Assembly (NCBI RefSeq): GCF_025398155.2
Contig: NZ_CP104562.2
Location: 3,658,001 to 3,722,000, forward strand
DNA length: 64,000 bases
DNA from: Roseateles amylovorans
GTDB lineage: Bacteria; Pseudomonadota; Gammaproteobacteria; Burkholderiales; Burkholderiaceae_C
Direction of reading: 5' to 3'
Shown here: one piece after another, positions 34,791 to 42,719 of the stretch
How the letters are laid out: the number at the start of each line of letters is the position of its first letter
How positions within the stretch are numbered: the first letter of the stretch is position 1
The notes under the pieces: model-generated
Database searches by the model: none
The model's input: the letters and a program-made list of their open reading frames with translations, nothing else
Told to the model about the DNA's origin: nothing
Program-made: the position numbers and the translations under genes

Positions 34791-35873
34791 GTGGACGACG
34801 CATTCACCGGCACCCGTGCCCCCACGCATCCGATCGACGAAGCGGCACTGGCCGCCTGGCTGGCACGCGAGATCCCCGGCTTTTCGGGGCCGCTGCGCAT
34901 CGAGCAGTTCAAGGGCGGGCAATCCAATCCGACCTACCAGCTGATCACGCCGCAGACCAGCTATGTGATGCGGGCCAAGCCGGCGCCAGTGGCCAAGCTG
35001 CTGCCGTCCGCCCATGCCATTGAACGCGAGTTCACCGTCATGCGTGCGCTGGCAGGCTCCGATGTACCGGTGCCTCGCATGCTGGCGCTGTGCGAGGACG
35101 AATCGGTGATCGGCCGGGCCTTCTATGTGATGGCCTTCGTCCAAGGGCGGGTGATGTGGGACCAGTCGCTGCCGGGTCTATCGACCGCCGAACGCGCCGC
35201 CATCTATGAAGAAATGAACCGGGTCATTGCGGCGTTGCATCAGGTCGACGTGCAGGCGGTGGGCCTGGCCGGTTTCGGCAAGCCGGGCAACTATTTCGAG
35301 CGCCAGATCGGACGCTGGAGCAAGCAGTACCAGGCGTCGGTCACCGGTCCGAACGAGGCGATGGACCGGCTGATCGACTGGCTGCCCCAGCACATCCCCG
35401 ATTCGGCGCGGGATGAGCGCGAGGTGGCGATCGTGCACGGCGATTACCGGCTCGACAACCTGGTCTTCCATCCCACCGAACCCCGGGTGCTTGCGGTGCT
35501 GGACTGGGAGCTTTCCACGCTGGGCCATCCGTTGGCGGATTTCAGCTATCACTGCATGTCCTGGCACATCCGCAAGAGCGGTGCCGCGCGCGGTCTGGGC
35601 GGCGTGGACCTGGCCCCGCTGGGCATTCCGGACGAGCTGAGCTATGTGCGCCGCTATTGCGACCGCACCGGACGCGGCGACGCAGCCGCCGTGATGAAGG
35701 ATTGGAACTTCTACCTGGCCTACAACCTGTTCCGGATCTCAGCCATCCTGCAGGGCATCGCCAAGCGGGTGGAGGATGGCACCGCCTCCAGCGCGCAGGC
35801 GCGCGAGGCCGGCGCAGGCGCGAAGCCGATGGCTGAATTGGGATGGCACTTCGCCCAGCAGGCCCGCGGCTGA
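34791..35873 (+). CDS. Phosphotransferase family protein (APH-like, ACAD10/11 N-domain type)
   Basis: The 360-residue protein begins at a GTG preceded by AGGAG. It has an aminoglycoside-phosphotransferase-like fold with FKGGQSNPTYQL (nucleotide loop), the catalytic IVHGDYRLDNLVFHP and LAVLDWELSTLGHPLADFSY. This group includes the N-terminal domain of ACAD10/11 and is often linked to acyl-CoA metabolism through phosphorylation of 4-hydroxyacyl-CoA. The upstream regulator may control it. Substrate unknown. Confidence 0.88.
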   Translation: MDDAFTGTRAPTHPIDEAALAAWLAREIPGFSGPLRIEQFKGGQSNPTYQLITPQTSYVMRAKPAPVAKLLPSAHAIEREFTVMRALAGSDVPVPRMLALCEDESVIGRAFYVMAFVQGRVMWDQSLPGLSTAERAAIYEEMNRVIAALHQVDVQAVGLAGFGKPGNYFERQIGRWSKQYQASVTGPNEAMDRLIDWLPQHIPDSARDEREVAIVHGDYRLDNLVFHPTEPRVLAVLDWELSTLGHPLADFSYHCMSWHIRKSGAARGLGGVDLAPLGIPDELSYVRRYCDRTGRGDAAAVMKDWNFYLAYNLFRISAILQGIAKRVEDGTASSAQAREAGAGAKPMAELGWHFAQQARG

Positions 35874-35888
35874 GTGCGCCGGCTCACC

Positions 35889-36635
35889 TCAGGCCGAGGC
35901 GCTGTAGTCACCCTCGGACGGGCGGTTGTGCCAGGCGACCGAGGTCGTGGTGGGCCATGGGCCGCCCTCGCCGATGCGTAGGTGCACCGCCTGCGCGCTG
36001 TGGGCAGCCGCCTCCAGCACCTGCAGCAAGCCCTGCACCTCGGGCAGCGACACCTGCGGCATGGCGGTGCGCAGATAGACGTTGCCGCGCAGGCTCATCA
36101 GCACGAAGGGGCGACCCTCGGTGAGGATGTCCTGGGTGGCCTGACCGAGCCGCTCGGACAGTGCGGGATCCAGCCAGGCCGCGCACAGCTCGCTGTTGAC
36201 GCCCACCGCGCCGAAGCGCTGGCGCACGAGCTTGGCATCGATCGCGGTCTGCTTGGGGAACATCACCAGCCAGCGCATCTCTTCCGGCGTGTCGGTGTCG
36301 GCACGGGTGCGCAAGGTGTCGGTATAGGCCTCGAAGACGCTGCGCTCCAGCTGGTCCATCAGCGATCGCTCGATGAGCATCATCTGCATGTCCGCATTGA
36401 GCTTGAGCTCACAACGCATGCGCAGCTCGAAACCGCTGATGTAACTGCGCTGGGACGGTCCCCACTCGATGCGGGTGAGCCCGGGCAGCAGGCGCGGGAG
36501 ATCGATCACGAAACCGCGACCGTCGCGCGCATGGCGCAGTTGGCCGCCTCGCTCCTCGGCCCATTCGGTCAGCGGACGCCAGCGCGCTGCGTTGGCGCGA
36601 ACGGTGAACCACTGCTTGATTTGTTTGATTACCAT
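35889..36635 (-). CDS. Hypothetical protein
   Basis: The 248-residue protein is read from the ATG at 36635 (MVIKQIKQWFTVRANAARW); a longer frame to 36797 has no support. It is soluble, with no signal peptide or membrane helix, and two alpha/beta-looking halves: GFVIDLPRLLPGLTRIEWGP and LSERLGQATQDILTEGRPFV. The pattern MRWLVMFPKQTAID in the middle is distinctive. I do not recognise a family. It overlaps nothing and is convergent to the phosphotransferase gene and divergent from the GST gene. Confidence 0.7.
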   Translation of the reverse strand: MVIKQIKQWFTVRANAARWRPLTEWAEERGGQLRHARDGRGFVIDLPRLLPGLTRIEWGPSQRSYISGFELRMRCELKLNADMQMMLIERSLMDQLERSVFEAYTDTLRTRADTDTPEEMRWLVMFPKQTAIDAKLVRQRFGAVGVNSELCAAWLDPALSERLGQATQDILTEGRPFVLMSLRGNVYLRTAMPQVSLPEVQGLLQVLEAAAHSAQAVHLRIGEGGPWPTTTSVAWHNRPSEGDYSASA

Positions 36636-36756
36636 GAGGCTGGACGATGCGCTTCGGCGCGACACACCGATTGTCGATCCGGTCACAGCCTGTCTGTGCC
36701 GATGTCGATGCGCGTTCAGTGTGGTCGTCGCCCGGCGCCACAATGGAGAACGCGAG

Positions 36757-37449
36757 ATGATCGAAGTGTATTCATGGCCCACACCCAATGGCCACAAGGT
36801 TCACATCATGCTGGAGGAATGCCGGCTGCCCTACCGGGTCATTCCCGTGGACATCGGCGCGGGCGAGCAGTTCGAGTCCAGATTCCTCGGCATCAGTCCC
36901 AACAACAAGATCCCGGCCATCATCGATCCCGACGGGCCGGACGGCCGGCCGATGGCCCTGTTCGAGTCCGGCGCCATCCTGCTGTATCTGGCCGGCAAGG
37001 CCGGCCAGTTCCTGCCGGCCGACACCCGGGGGCGCTATGAGGTGCTGCAGTGGCTGATGTTCCAGATGGGCGGCGTGGGGCCGATGCTGGGCCAGGCGCA
37101 TCACTTCCGGATCTACGCGCCGGAGAAGATCGAGTACGCCATCGACCGCTACACCAACGAGGCCAAGCGGCTGTACGGTGTCATCGATCGGCAGCTGGCG
37201 CACGGCAAGTACATCGCCGGATCGACCTACACCATCGCCGACATCGCGATCTTCCCGTGGCTGCGCAGCTGGAAAAACCAGGGCGTGGAGCTGTCGGACT
37301 ATCCGCACCTCAAGGGCTGGTTCGATGAGATCGCCGCTCGCCCGGCGGTGAAGCTGGGGGTGGAGGTGCTGGCCGATCGGCGCCGCCCGCTGGTGGACGA
37401 CAAGGCCCGGGAGACCTTGTTCGGTTCGACCCAATACCAGCGCCGCTGA
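36757..37449 (+). CDS. Glutathione S-transferase family protein (YfcG-like)
   Basis: The 230-residue protein starts MIEVYSWPTPNGHKVHIMLE after GGAGA. The N-terminal thioredoxin-fold domain has NNKIPAIIDPDGPDG and ALFESGAILLYLAGKAGQFL, which bind glutathione. The C-terminal helical domain has MFQMGGVGPMLGQAHHF, YTIADIAIFPWLRSWKNQGV and RPAVKLGV. This is the pattern of the Nu-class YfcG/YghU disulfide-bond reductases. A role in peroxide or disulfide reduction is inferred. Confidence 0.9.
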   Translation: MIEVYSWPTPNGHKVHIMLEECRLPYRVIPVDIGAGEQFESRFLGISPNNKIPAIIDPDGPDGRPMALFESGAILLYLAGKAGQFLPADTRGRYEVLQWLMFQMGGVGPMLGQAHHFRIYAPEKIEYAIDRYTNEAKRLYGVIDRQLAHGKYIAGSTYTIADIAIFPWLRSWKNQGVELSDYPHLKGWFDEIAARPAVKLGVEVLADRRRPLVDDKARETLFGSTQYQRR

Positions 37450-37536
37450 CCCCTGTTCGGGGGACAGCGACACCACACCTTCCCTGCTGCGGGCTCCGGA
37501 ACACGCCTTTCGGCAGTGAGACCGCGCGCCTTGTCC

Positions 37537-37773
37537 TTAGATCTTCCCGAGTCGGGCCCGGTCACCGAGCTCGGTGAGCCATCGGCGGCCATCTTCCCGG
37601 ATGCCGGTCGCCAGGCCCTTGTCCTGCAGGCGCTGCTGCATCGCTTCGCTCACCGGCATGCCGCCGGGCGCTTGCGGGATGAAATAGAGCGCAGCGCGCT
37701 CGTCGGCGGTGATCACCAGCGGCTCACCATTGGGCAGCGTCGCGGTGATCTCAGAGATGGGGGTCGGGGACAT
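37537..37773 (-). CDS. Small hypothetical protein
   Basis: The 78-residue protein starts MSPTPISEITATLPNGEPLV and ends DRARLGKI. It is probably soluble, with a beta-hairpin-like start and a helix PVSEAMQQRLQDKGLATGI. No family is recognised. It is convergent to the GST gene. The start at 37773 is the most likely; the frame is open a little further upstream to 37836. Confidence 0.5.
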   Translation of the reverse strand: MSPTPISEITATLPNGEPLVITADERAALYFIPQAPGGMPVSEAMQQRLQDKGLATGIREDGRRWLTELGDRARLGKI

Positions 37774-37988
37774 GGACGTGACGGGCGCTTTGAACGGTCG
37801 GCAGTATCTCCGAAGATCGACCGACGCCCGGCCCACTGCGGCAGACCGACGTGCGCATCGCTGGGGTCATCCCGCCTCGGACGAGGGATCGCCCTTTGCC
37901 ACGCATGACATGGCCCCAAGGTGGCTTGCGCCCTGCGCAGGACGACCCTACCCTGGCCGGCCCCATCGACCGCAGCAGGAGCCCCCCC

Positions 37989-39395
37989 ATGACCGATTCC
38001 TTCGACGCCCTGGTGATCGGTGCCGGACAGGCCGGCCCGCCGCTGGCGGAGCGGATGTCGCAAGCCGGCTGGCGGGTGGCGGTGATCGAACGCGCCCGGG
38101 TGGGCGGCACCTGCGTCAACACCGGCTGCATCCCGACCAAGGCCATGGTGGCCAGCGCGCATGCGGCCTGGATGGTCCGCCATGCGCAGCGCTGGGGCAT
38201 CCGCATTCCCGGCGGTGCCAGCGTCGACCTGGCTGAGGTGCTCGCGCGCAAGGACCGCATTGCGGGCCGATCACGCGACAGCGTCGAGAAGTGGATCGGT
38301 GCGATGCCGCAGGTCGAGCTGGTGCGCGGCCATGCCCGGTTCGTGGACCCGCACACGGTCGTGGTCGGTGAGCGTCGGCTGCAGGCCGAGCGGATCTTCC
38401 TGAATGTCGGCGGACGGCCGGCCACCTTCGGCGTCGAGGGCCTGGATCAGGTGCCGTTTCTGACCAATGCGTCGGTGATGCGGCTGGACCGGCTGCCCGA
38501 ACACCTGGTGGTGGTCGGCGGCAGCTACATCGGCCTGGAGTTTGCGCAGATGTTCCGCCGCTTCGGTGCCGAGGTGACGGTGGTGCAGCGCGGCGCGCAA
38601 TTGGTGCCGCGGGAGGACACCGATGTCGCCGAAGCGCTGCGTGCGATGCTGGAAGCGGAAGGCATCACGATCCGACTGAATGCCGACTGCGTGCGGGCAG
38701 CCAGGCGGATCGACGGTGACGGCCAGCCTGACGGCGTGAGCATTGACGTCAATTGCACTCAGGGCGAGCCCAGCGTGCAGGGCAGCCATTTGCTGATGGC
38801 CACCGGTCGGCGACCCAACACCGACGACCTGGGCCTGGATCAGGCCGGCGTCCGGATGGACGAGCGCGGCTATGTGCAGGTGGACGATCAACTGCGCAGC
38901 AATGTGCCGCACATCTGGGCGATGGGCGACTGCAACGGTCGCGGCGCCTTCACCCACACCGCCTGGAATGACTTCGAGGTGGTGGCCGCCAACCTGTTCG
39001 ATGGCGCGAATCGCGGCATCGGCGATCGCGTCGTGACCTATGCGCTCTACACCGATCCGCCGCTGGCGCGAATCGGGTTGTCGGAGCGCGAGGTGCGCGC
39101 GAGCGGTCGGCCGGCGCTGATCGGGACGCGCCCCATGACCCGGGTGGGCCGGGCAGTCGAAAAGGGCGAGGACCTGGGCTTCATCAAACTGCTGGTGGAT
39201 GAAGCGTCGAAGGCCATCGTCGGGGCGTCGATCCTCGGGGTGGACGGGGACGAGGCGGTGCAGTCGCTGCTGGACGTGATGGTGGCCAAGCGCCCGTGGA
39301 CCGAGGTGATGAATGGCGTCCGCATCCACCCGACGGTGAGCGAGTTGCTGCCGACGGTCTTGCAGGCGGCAAAGCCACTCGAACCCGCCGCGTGA
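37989..39395 (+). CDS. Pyridine nucleotide-disulfide oxidoreductase (mercuric reductase/Lpd-like)
   Basis: The 468-residue flavoprotein has the FAD motif VIGAGQAGPPLAE, the redox-active disulfide GGTCVNTGCIPTK, the NAD(P) motif VVVGGSYIGLEFA and the second FAD motif IWAMGDCNGRGAFTHTA. The dimerisation domain ends with the active-site HPTVSE. It lacks the lipoyl-complex context and a metal-binding N-domain, so it could be a mercuric reductase-like or another class I disulfide reductase. No mer genes are nearby. The ATG at 37989 is the canonical start; upstream reading is not homologous. Confidence 0.88.
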   Translation: MTDSFDALVIGAGQAGPPLAERMSQAGWRVAVIERARVGGTCVNTGCIPTKAMVASAHAAWMVRHAQRWGIRIPGGASVDLAEVLARKDRIAGRSRDSVEKWIGAMPQVELVRGHARFVDPHTVVVGERRLQAERIFLNVGGRPATFGVEGLDQVPFLTNASVMRLDRLPEHLVVVGGSYIGLEFAQMFRRFGAEVTVVQRGAQLVPREDTDVAEALRAMLEAEGITIRLNADCVRAARRIDGDGQPDGVSIDVNCTQGEPSVQGSHLLMATGRRPNTDDLGLDQAGVRMDERGYVQVDDQLRSNVPHIWAMGDCNGRGAFTHTAWNDFEVVAANLFDGANRGIGDRVVTYALYTDPPLARIGLSEREVRASGRPALIGTRPMTRVGRAVEKGEDLGFIKLLVDEASKAIVGASILGVDGDEAVQSLLDVMVAKRPWTEVMNGVRIHPTVSELLPTVLQAAKPLEPAA

Positions 39396-39472
39396 AGCGC
39401 GACGCACCCGCGTGACCTGTCGCGCCTCAGGGCTGCCGCGCCAGGCGCTCCACGGAGCGCCATCCCGGTCGC

Positions 39473-40975
39473 CTATCGAATGGCATGGATCAAATCATCC
39501 AGATCCGTCGGCGCATTGGCCAGGTTGAACGCGGCCCTCACCAGCAGGTATTGCGGTCGGTTGCCGAGGTAGAGAAACAAGGCAGCCCGTAGCGGATCCT
39601 GATTCACCAGCTCGCGGGCGTGGCTGGGCCGATTGAAGAACTCGACCGTCGTAGACAGGTATTCGGTGGTGCCCGTGTAGCCGGGCCCGCCAAATCGATG
39701 CACCACCGAGCTGTAGCTGAGCTGCGGGTTGTTGGCATTGAAGGCGAAGAAATCCTCCACGCCGTGACCACCCCAGTTGCGGGGCTCGCGCCGACCTGTC
39801 ACGGCACTGACCAGGCGTCCCGCCTGCTGAGTCAGCCCGCTGCCCAGCAGCCCCAGGTAGCGCAAGGGCGTGGCCTGCAGCGCGCGGTACAGCATCTGCC
39901 CACCCGCCACGAACGGTGTCGCCAGCGCCTTCATCACCTGCTGAAAACGGCCATTGGCGGGTGCACGGCCGTTCAATCCGCCGGCATTCATCTCCGGCAT
40001 CTCGATGTCATAGCCCGGATGGTGCTCGAACACGTAGCCTGCATCCCGCATGCCCACCATGCCAGGCATGGCCACGCCCGGTCCGCCAGGGGGCGGACGG
40101 GTGCGGGCGGAGAGGAAGTTGTGCACGGTCAGGAAGTCCGCCGGCGCCAGGTTGTCCTCCAGGTGGTGGCCGAACTCATGCACCAGGTTGCCGCGGGCGG
40201 CGGCGGGCCCGATGTCCAGATTGCCATTGCCCATGGCGGCGCCGGGATTCTGCAGCAGCGTGGTTGGCGTCACCGCGACCGGTGGCAGGGGCGCCGGCAG
40301 GGCGGTGAGTCGATTGAACAGATCGGCAGACTCGAGCACGCGGTCGTCGGTGCCGGCGGGAAACGCGGGAATGGCCCCGCCAATCGGGGCAGTGCCGCGC
40401 CGGCCCGGCACCTGGCTTTGCAACGTGCCATTCAGCACCGTCTGCATGAACGGATTGGCGAGCAAGGCGGCTGTCACCTGGGCATTGAAGGCGGTATCTG
40501 CCGCAAACTGGCCGGGTGCGGCGTGCTGTCCCGCCAGGGCAGCGACGATGACGCCGCTCAAGGCCATGAAGTTCAGCGCCCCACCCGCCGCCGCCGCGAT
40601 GACCGCTGCAGAGACGGTCGGTCCCACCTCGGCGGGGTGCGCCAGGATGTAGGCCGTCAGATGAGGGCCCGGCGCCATGCCCCCTGGGGCCACGCCGGCC
40701 ACCTCCTGCAATCGTTGGATGAAGAGCTGATCCTTGTCCGGGATGCGTTGCACCGGGGCCACCGCAGCGGCGGTGGCGTGGGACTCGTGCGACAGCGGCC
40801 GCTGACGGCGCGTCGGCACACCGCCCTGCAGGGGGACCGCCAGGCTGCGCCGTTGAGCGAGCATGCGTGGACTGCCGTCCAGTTGCGCCTGCAAGGCCTC
40901 TTGCCGGCGGGGTCGCAGCCCCGGCGCGGACGAGGCCGGCTCGGTCCGAGGGTCGCCGGTTCTGATGCGCTCCAT
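39473..40975 (-). CDS. Orphan putative zinc metallopeptidase with injection-system-like N-terminus
   Basis: The 500-residue protein starts with GGAG upstream of the ATG. Residues about 24-45 (RRQEALQAQLDGSPRMLAQR) resemble the NSP-containing motif found in DUF4157 proteins and other cargo of extracellular contractile injection systems. Residues about 85-180 are helical and hydrophobic, with alanine-rich segments. The catalytic part has HEFGHH at residues 266-271 and a downstream TEYLSTTVEFF whose glutamates (438 or 445) may be the third zinc ligand. No signal peptide is visible. No other injection-system gene is in the window. A secreted or delivered protease is inferred, not shown. Confidence 0.65.
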   Translation of the reverse strand: MERIRTGDPRTEPASSAPGLRPRRQEALQAQLDGSPRMLAQRRSLAVPLQGGVPTRRQRPLSHESHATAAAVAPVQRIPDKDQLFIQRLQEVAGVAPGGMAPGPHLTAYILAHPAEVGPTVSAAVIAAAAGGALNFMALSGVIVAALAGQHAAPGQFAADTAFNAQVTAALLANPFMQTVLNGTLQSQVPGRRGTAPIGGAIPAFPAGTDDRVLESADLFNRLTALPAPLPPVAVTPTTLLQNPGAAMGNGNLDIGPAAARGNLVHEFGHHLEDNLAPADFLTVHNFLSARTRPPPGGPGVAMPGMVGMRDAGYVFEHHPGYDIEMPEMNAGGLNGRAPANGRFQQVMKALATPFVAGGQMLYRALQATPLRYLGLLGSGLTQQAGRLVSAVTGRREPRNWGGHGVEDFFAFNANNPQLSYSSVVHRFGGPGYTGTTEYLSTTVEFFNRPSHARELVNQDPLRAALFLYLGNRPQYLLVRAAFNLANAPTDLDDLIHAIR

Positions 40976-41262
40976 GGATGGCTCCGCTTGATGGGGATCG
41001 AAGGATCCTTAGCGGCGCAGACGCCCAGCGCGATCGGTGAAATGCTGATCTTCAAGGGCGTCGATGCGGAACCTGCTGGCGATCGCGGCAACGCACGGCC
41101 CGCCGCTGCACCGTCTGACCCACAGTTCGCAGGCAGAGCTCTGTCGTTTGCTGCGGTCGGCGTTCTTCCCACGATCTGCGGGGAGGTGGGTGTCCAAGCG
41201 AACAGACGAATGCGCTGGCACAGGCGCATGCTCGACCGTCATCGTCTGTCCAGGGAATCCCC

Positions 41263-41511
41263 ATGAAGCCGGAAGCGTTCTTTCACCTGATGTCGGGATG
41301 CGTGCGGTTCTGGGTGCTGGTCGGCGAGCAGCCGGTGGGAGCCAGCATCCGCAAGGAGACGCTGCACTACCGCTATCACCCGCACGGGGCCAATGACGAT
41401 CCGCTGGCCACCTACATGGCTCACGCCGACGAGATCGACGCCGTGGTGCGTCGCCGGCTGGCGTCAGGCTCCAGAGAGCCGGTGATGCTGCGCGACCACG
41501 ACATGGCTTGA
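41263..41511 (+). CDS. Small protein, DUF1488-like
   Basis: The 82-residue protein MKPEAFFHLMSGCVRFWVLV has a beta strand-turn-strand start (VRFWVLVGEQPVGASIRKETL) followed by a helix (YMAHADEIDAVVRRRLASG), the arrangement of DUF1488 proteins. The match is by eye and is not strong. It starts nine bases after a GGGAATC stretch and is alone between the metallopeptidase gene and the usp unit. Confidence 0.45.
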   Translation: MKPEAFFHLMSGCVRFWVLVGEQPVGASIRKETLHYRYHPHGANDDPLATYMAHADEIDAVVRRRLASGSREPVMLRDHDMA

Positions 41512-41681
41512 GGGCTTGAGAGCTGAGGACTGATGCCCCGGCTGCGCACGCTGGCGCCGCCACATCCTCAAGCCAGCGGCGGTGCGCTGACGCACAGACG
41601 GCCGCGACCCCGCATCGCACGCTCCGATATGTCAGACCCCAACCCCTCTCATCTGGGCGATCGCTTCAGGGAGCTTGCGAA

Positions 41682-41783
41682 ATGGCAATGAACTGGATCG
41701 GCGTGGTGATCCTTGCGCTGTTGGCGATTGCGCTCTCGATCCTGCTGTCGACAATCGTTTTGCTGTTGATCACCCGCGACTGA
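41682..41783 (+). CDS. 33-residue single-span membrane protein
   Basis: An ATG at 41682 has AGGGAG eight bases upstream and opens a 33-codon frame: MAMNWIGVVILALLAIALSI followed by LLSTIVLLLITRD. One continuous hydrophobic helix (about residues 5-30) ends with a short charged TRD tail. The stop lies 27 bases before the universal stress protein, so the two are probably co-transcribed. No family is recognised. It is below the usual length threshold for ORF callers, but the ribosome site and codon pattern support it. Confidence 0.65.
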   Translation: MAMNWIGVVILALLAIALSILLSTIVLLLITRD

Positions 41784-41810
41784 AGACGGAAACGACCCTG
41801 GAGGTTCACC

Positions 41811-42263
41811 ATGTTTCGCAAAGTTCTCGTTGCCTACGATGGCAGTGATCCCGCCAAAGCGGCACTGACCGAAGCCCTGCGTCTGGTACGTGGCCAACCG
41901 TCCGAGCTGGAAGTGGTCCATGTGCTGTTCGACCTCCCCCTGAACGTGGCCTTCTCGAACGCCGCCTTGGTCGAGTCCTCCATCCAGGCCCAGCACGACG
42001 CCGCCCAGCGCCTGCTGGACGAGGCCATCGCCCAGGCCCGCGCGGCTGACGTCGTGCCCTCCACCGCCATCCTGGACGATCCTGGCCGACGGGTCGCAGA
42101 GGTCATCGTGTCTCACGCGGTCAAGGTGCATGCGGGGCTGGTCGTTGTGGGCTCCCATGGACGCCGAGGCATGAGCCGGGCCTTGCTTGGCAGCGATGCG
42201 GAACTGGTCGCGCGGCTGGCACCGATGCCGGTCCTGATCGTGAAGGCGCCTCCCACGACCTGA
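41811..42263 (+). CDS. Universal stress protein (UspA family)
   Basis: The 150-residue protein starts MFRKVLVAYDGSDPAKAALT after a TGGAGG ribosome site. The C-terminal ATP-binding motif VVVGSHGRRGMSRALLGSDA and VLIVKAP ending are characteristic of the ATP-binding UspA/UspFG type. Such proteins support survival in starvation and other stress. It follows the 33-residue membrane protein by 27 bases. Confidence 0.92.
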   Translation: MFRKVLVAYDGSDPAKAALTEALRLVRGQPSELEVVHVLFDLPLNVAFSNAALVESSIQAQHDAAQRLLDEAIAQARAADVVPSTAILDDPGRRVAEVIVSHAVKVHAGLVVVGSHGRRGMSRALLGSDAELVARLAPMPVLIVKAPPTT

Positions 42264-42719
42264 GCACCCCGGGTGGTTCTTGCGGATCTCCGCATTCAGG
42301 CGGCTTCCGGGCACCAAGCAGTTCGCGATCAACCAAAGGGGCATCTCGCCCGGATTCGGAGAGGTCCGATCGTGTCGCGAAGGCACTCGGCGATCAGGTT
42401 TCGCCAGTCGGCGGCCCGCGCCAGCGGAGACAGCGGCATGGAAACGACAACCGGCGCATGAGGCGAGCATCGTCAGGGTGCTTCTTACAAGAGCTTACCG
42501 CGTCACGAACCCCGGGCTTCTAAGATTCACGACATAAGAACTGAGCGCGGCACCGAGATGATGTCGCGCCTATCGAGGGGCGGCTATTCGCCGCGATTGC
42601 GTAGGGGCGCCGTTGGGTAAGGCGACTTCCTCGTGCCTAACTAAAGCAGAGGCCGTTCGCAAAAGGGAAAGCTCGTCATCTGGGCGCGCCCGCATTCGGC
42701 CGCAACCTGGATATTCACG
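42264..42719. other. Gene-free stretch preceding the pectate-lyase segment
   Basis: No convincing ORF or RNA gene is seen in these 456 bases. From about 42480 onwards base composition becomes visibly less GC-rich, as in the lyase gene that follows. A short inverted repeat (GGCGGCTATTCGCCGC-like) lies near 42580-42596. This is the likely left border of the acquired segment, but I see no copy of the tRNA-Arg 3' end here. Confidence 0.5.

Noticed and set aside
41064..41396. Plus-strand ORF of 110 codons before the DUF1488-like gene
   Set aside because: It has no ribosome site, overlaps the small gene in another frame and shows random Arg/Ser/Ala-rich composition.
42612..42640. GTTGGGT and GCCTAAC motifs resembling integron attC core sites
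   Set aside because: The two motifs are in the wrong order (GTTRRRY before RYYYAAC), only 15 bases apart, and no integron integrase or cassette array is present.
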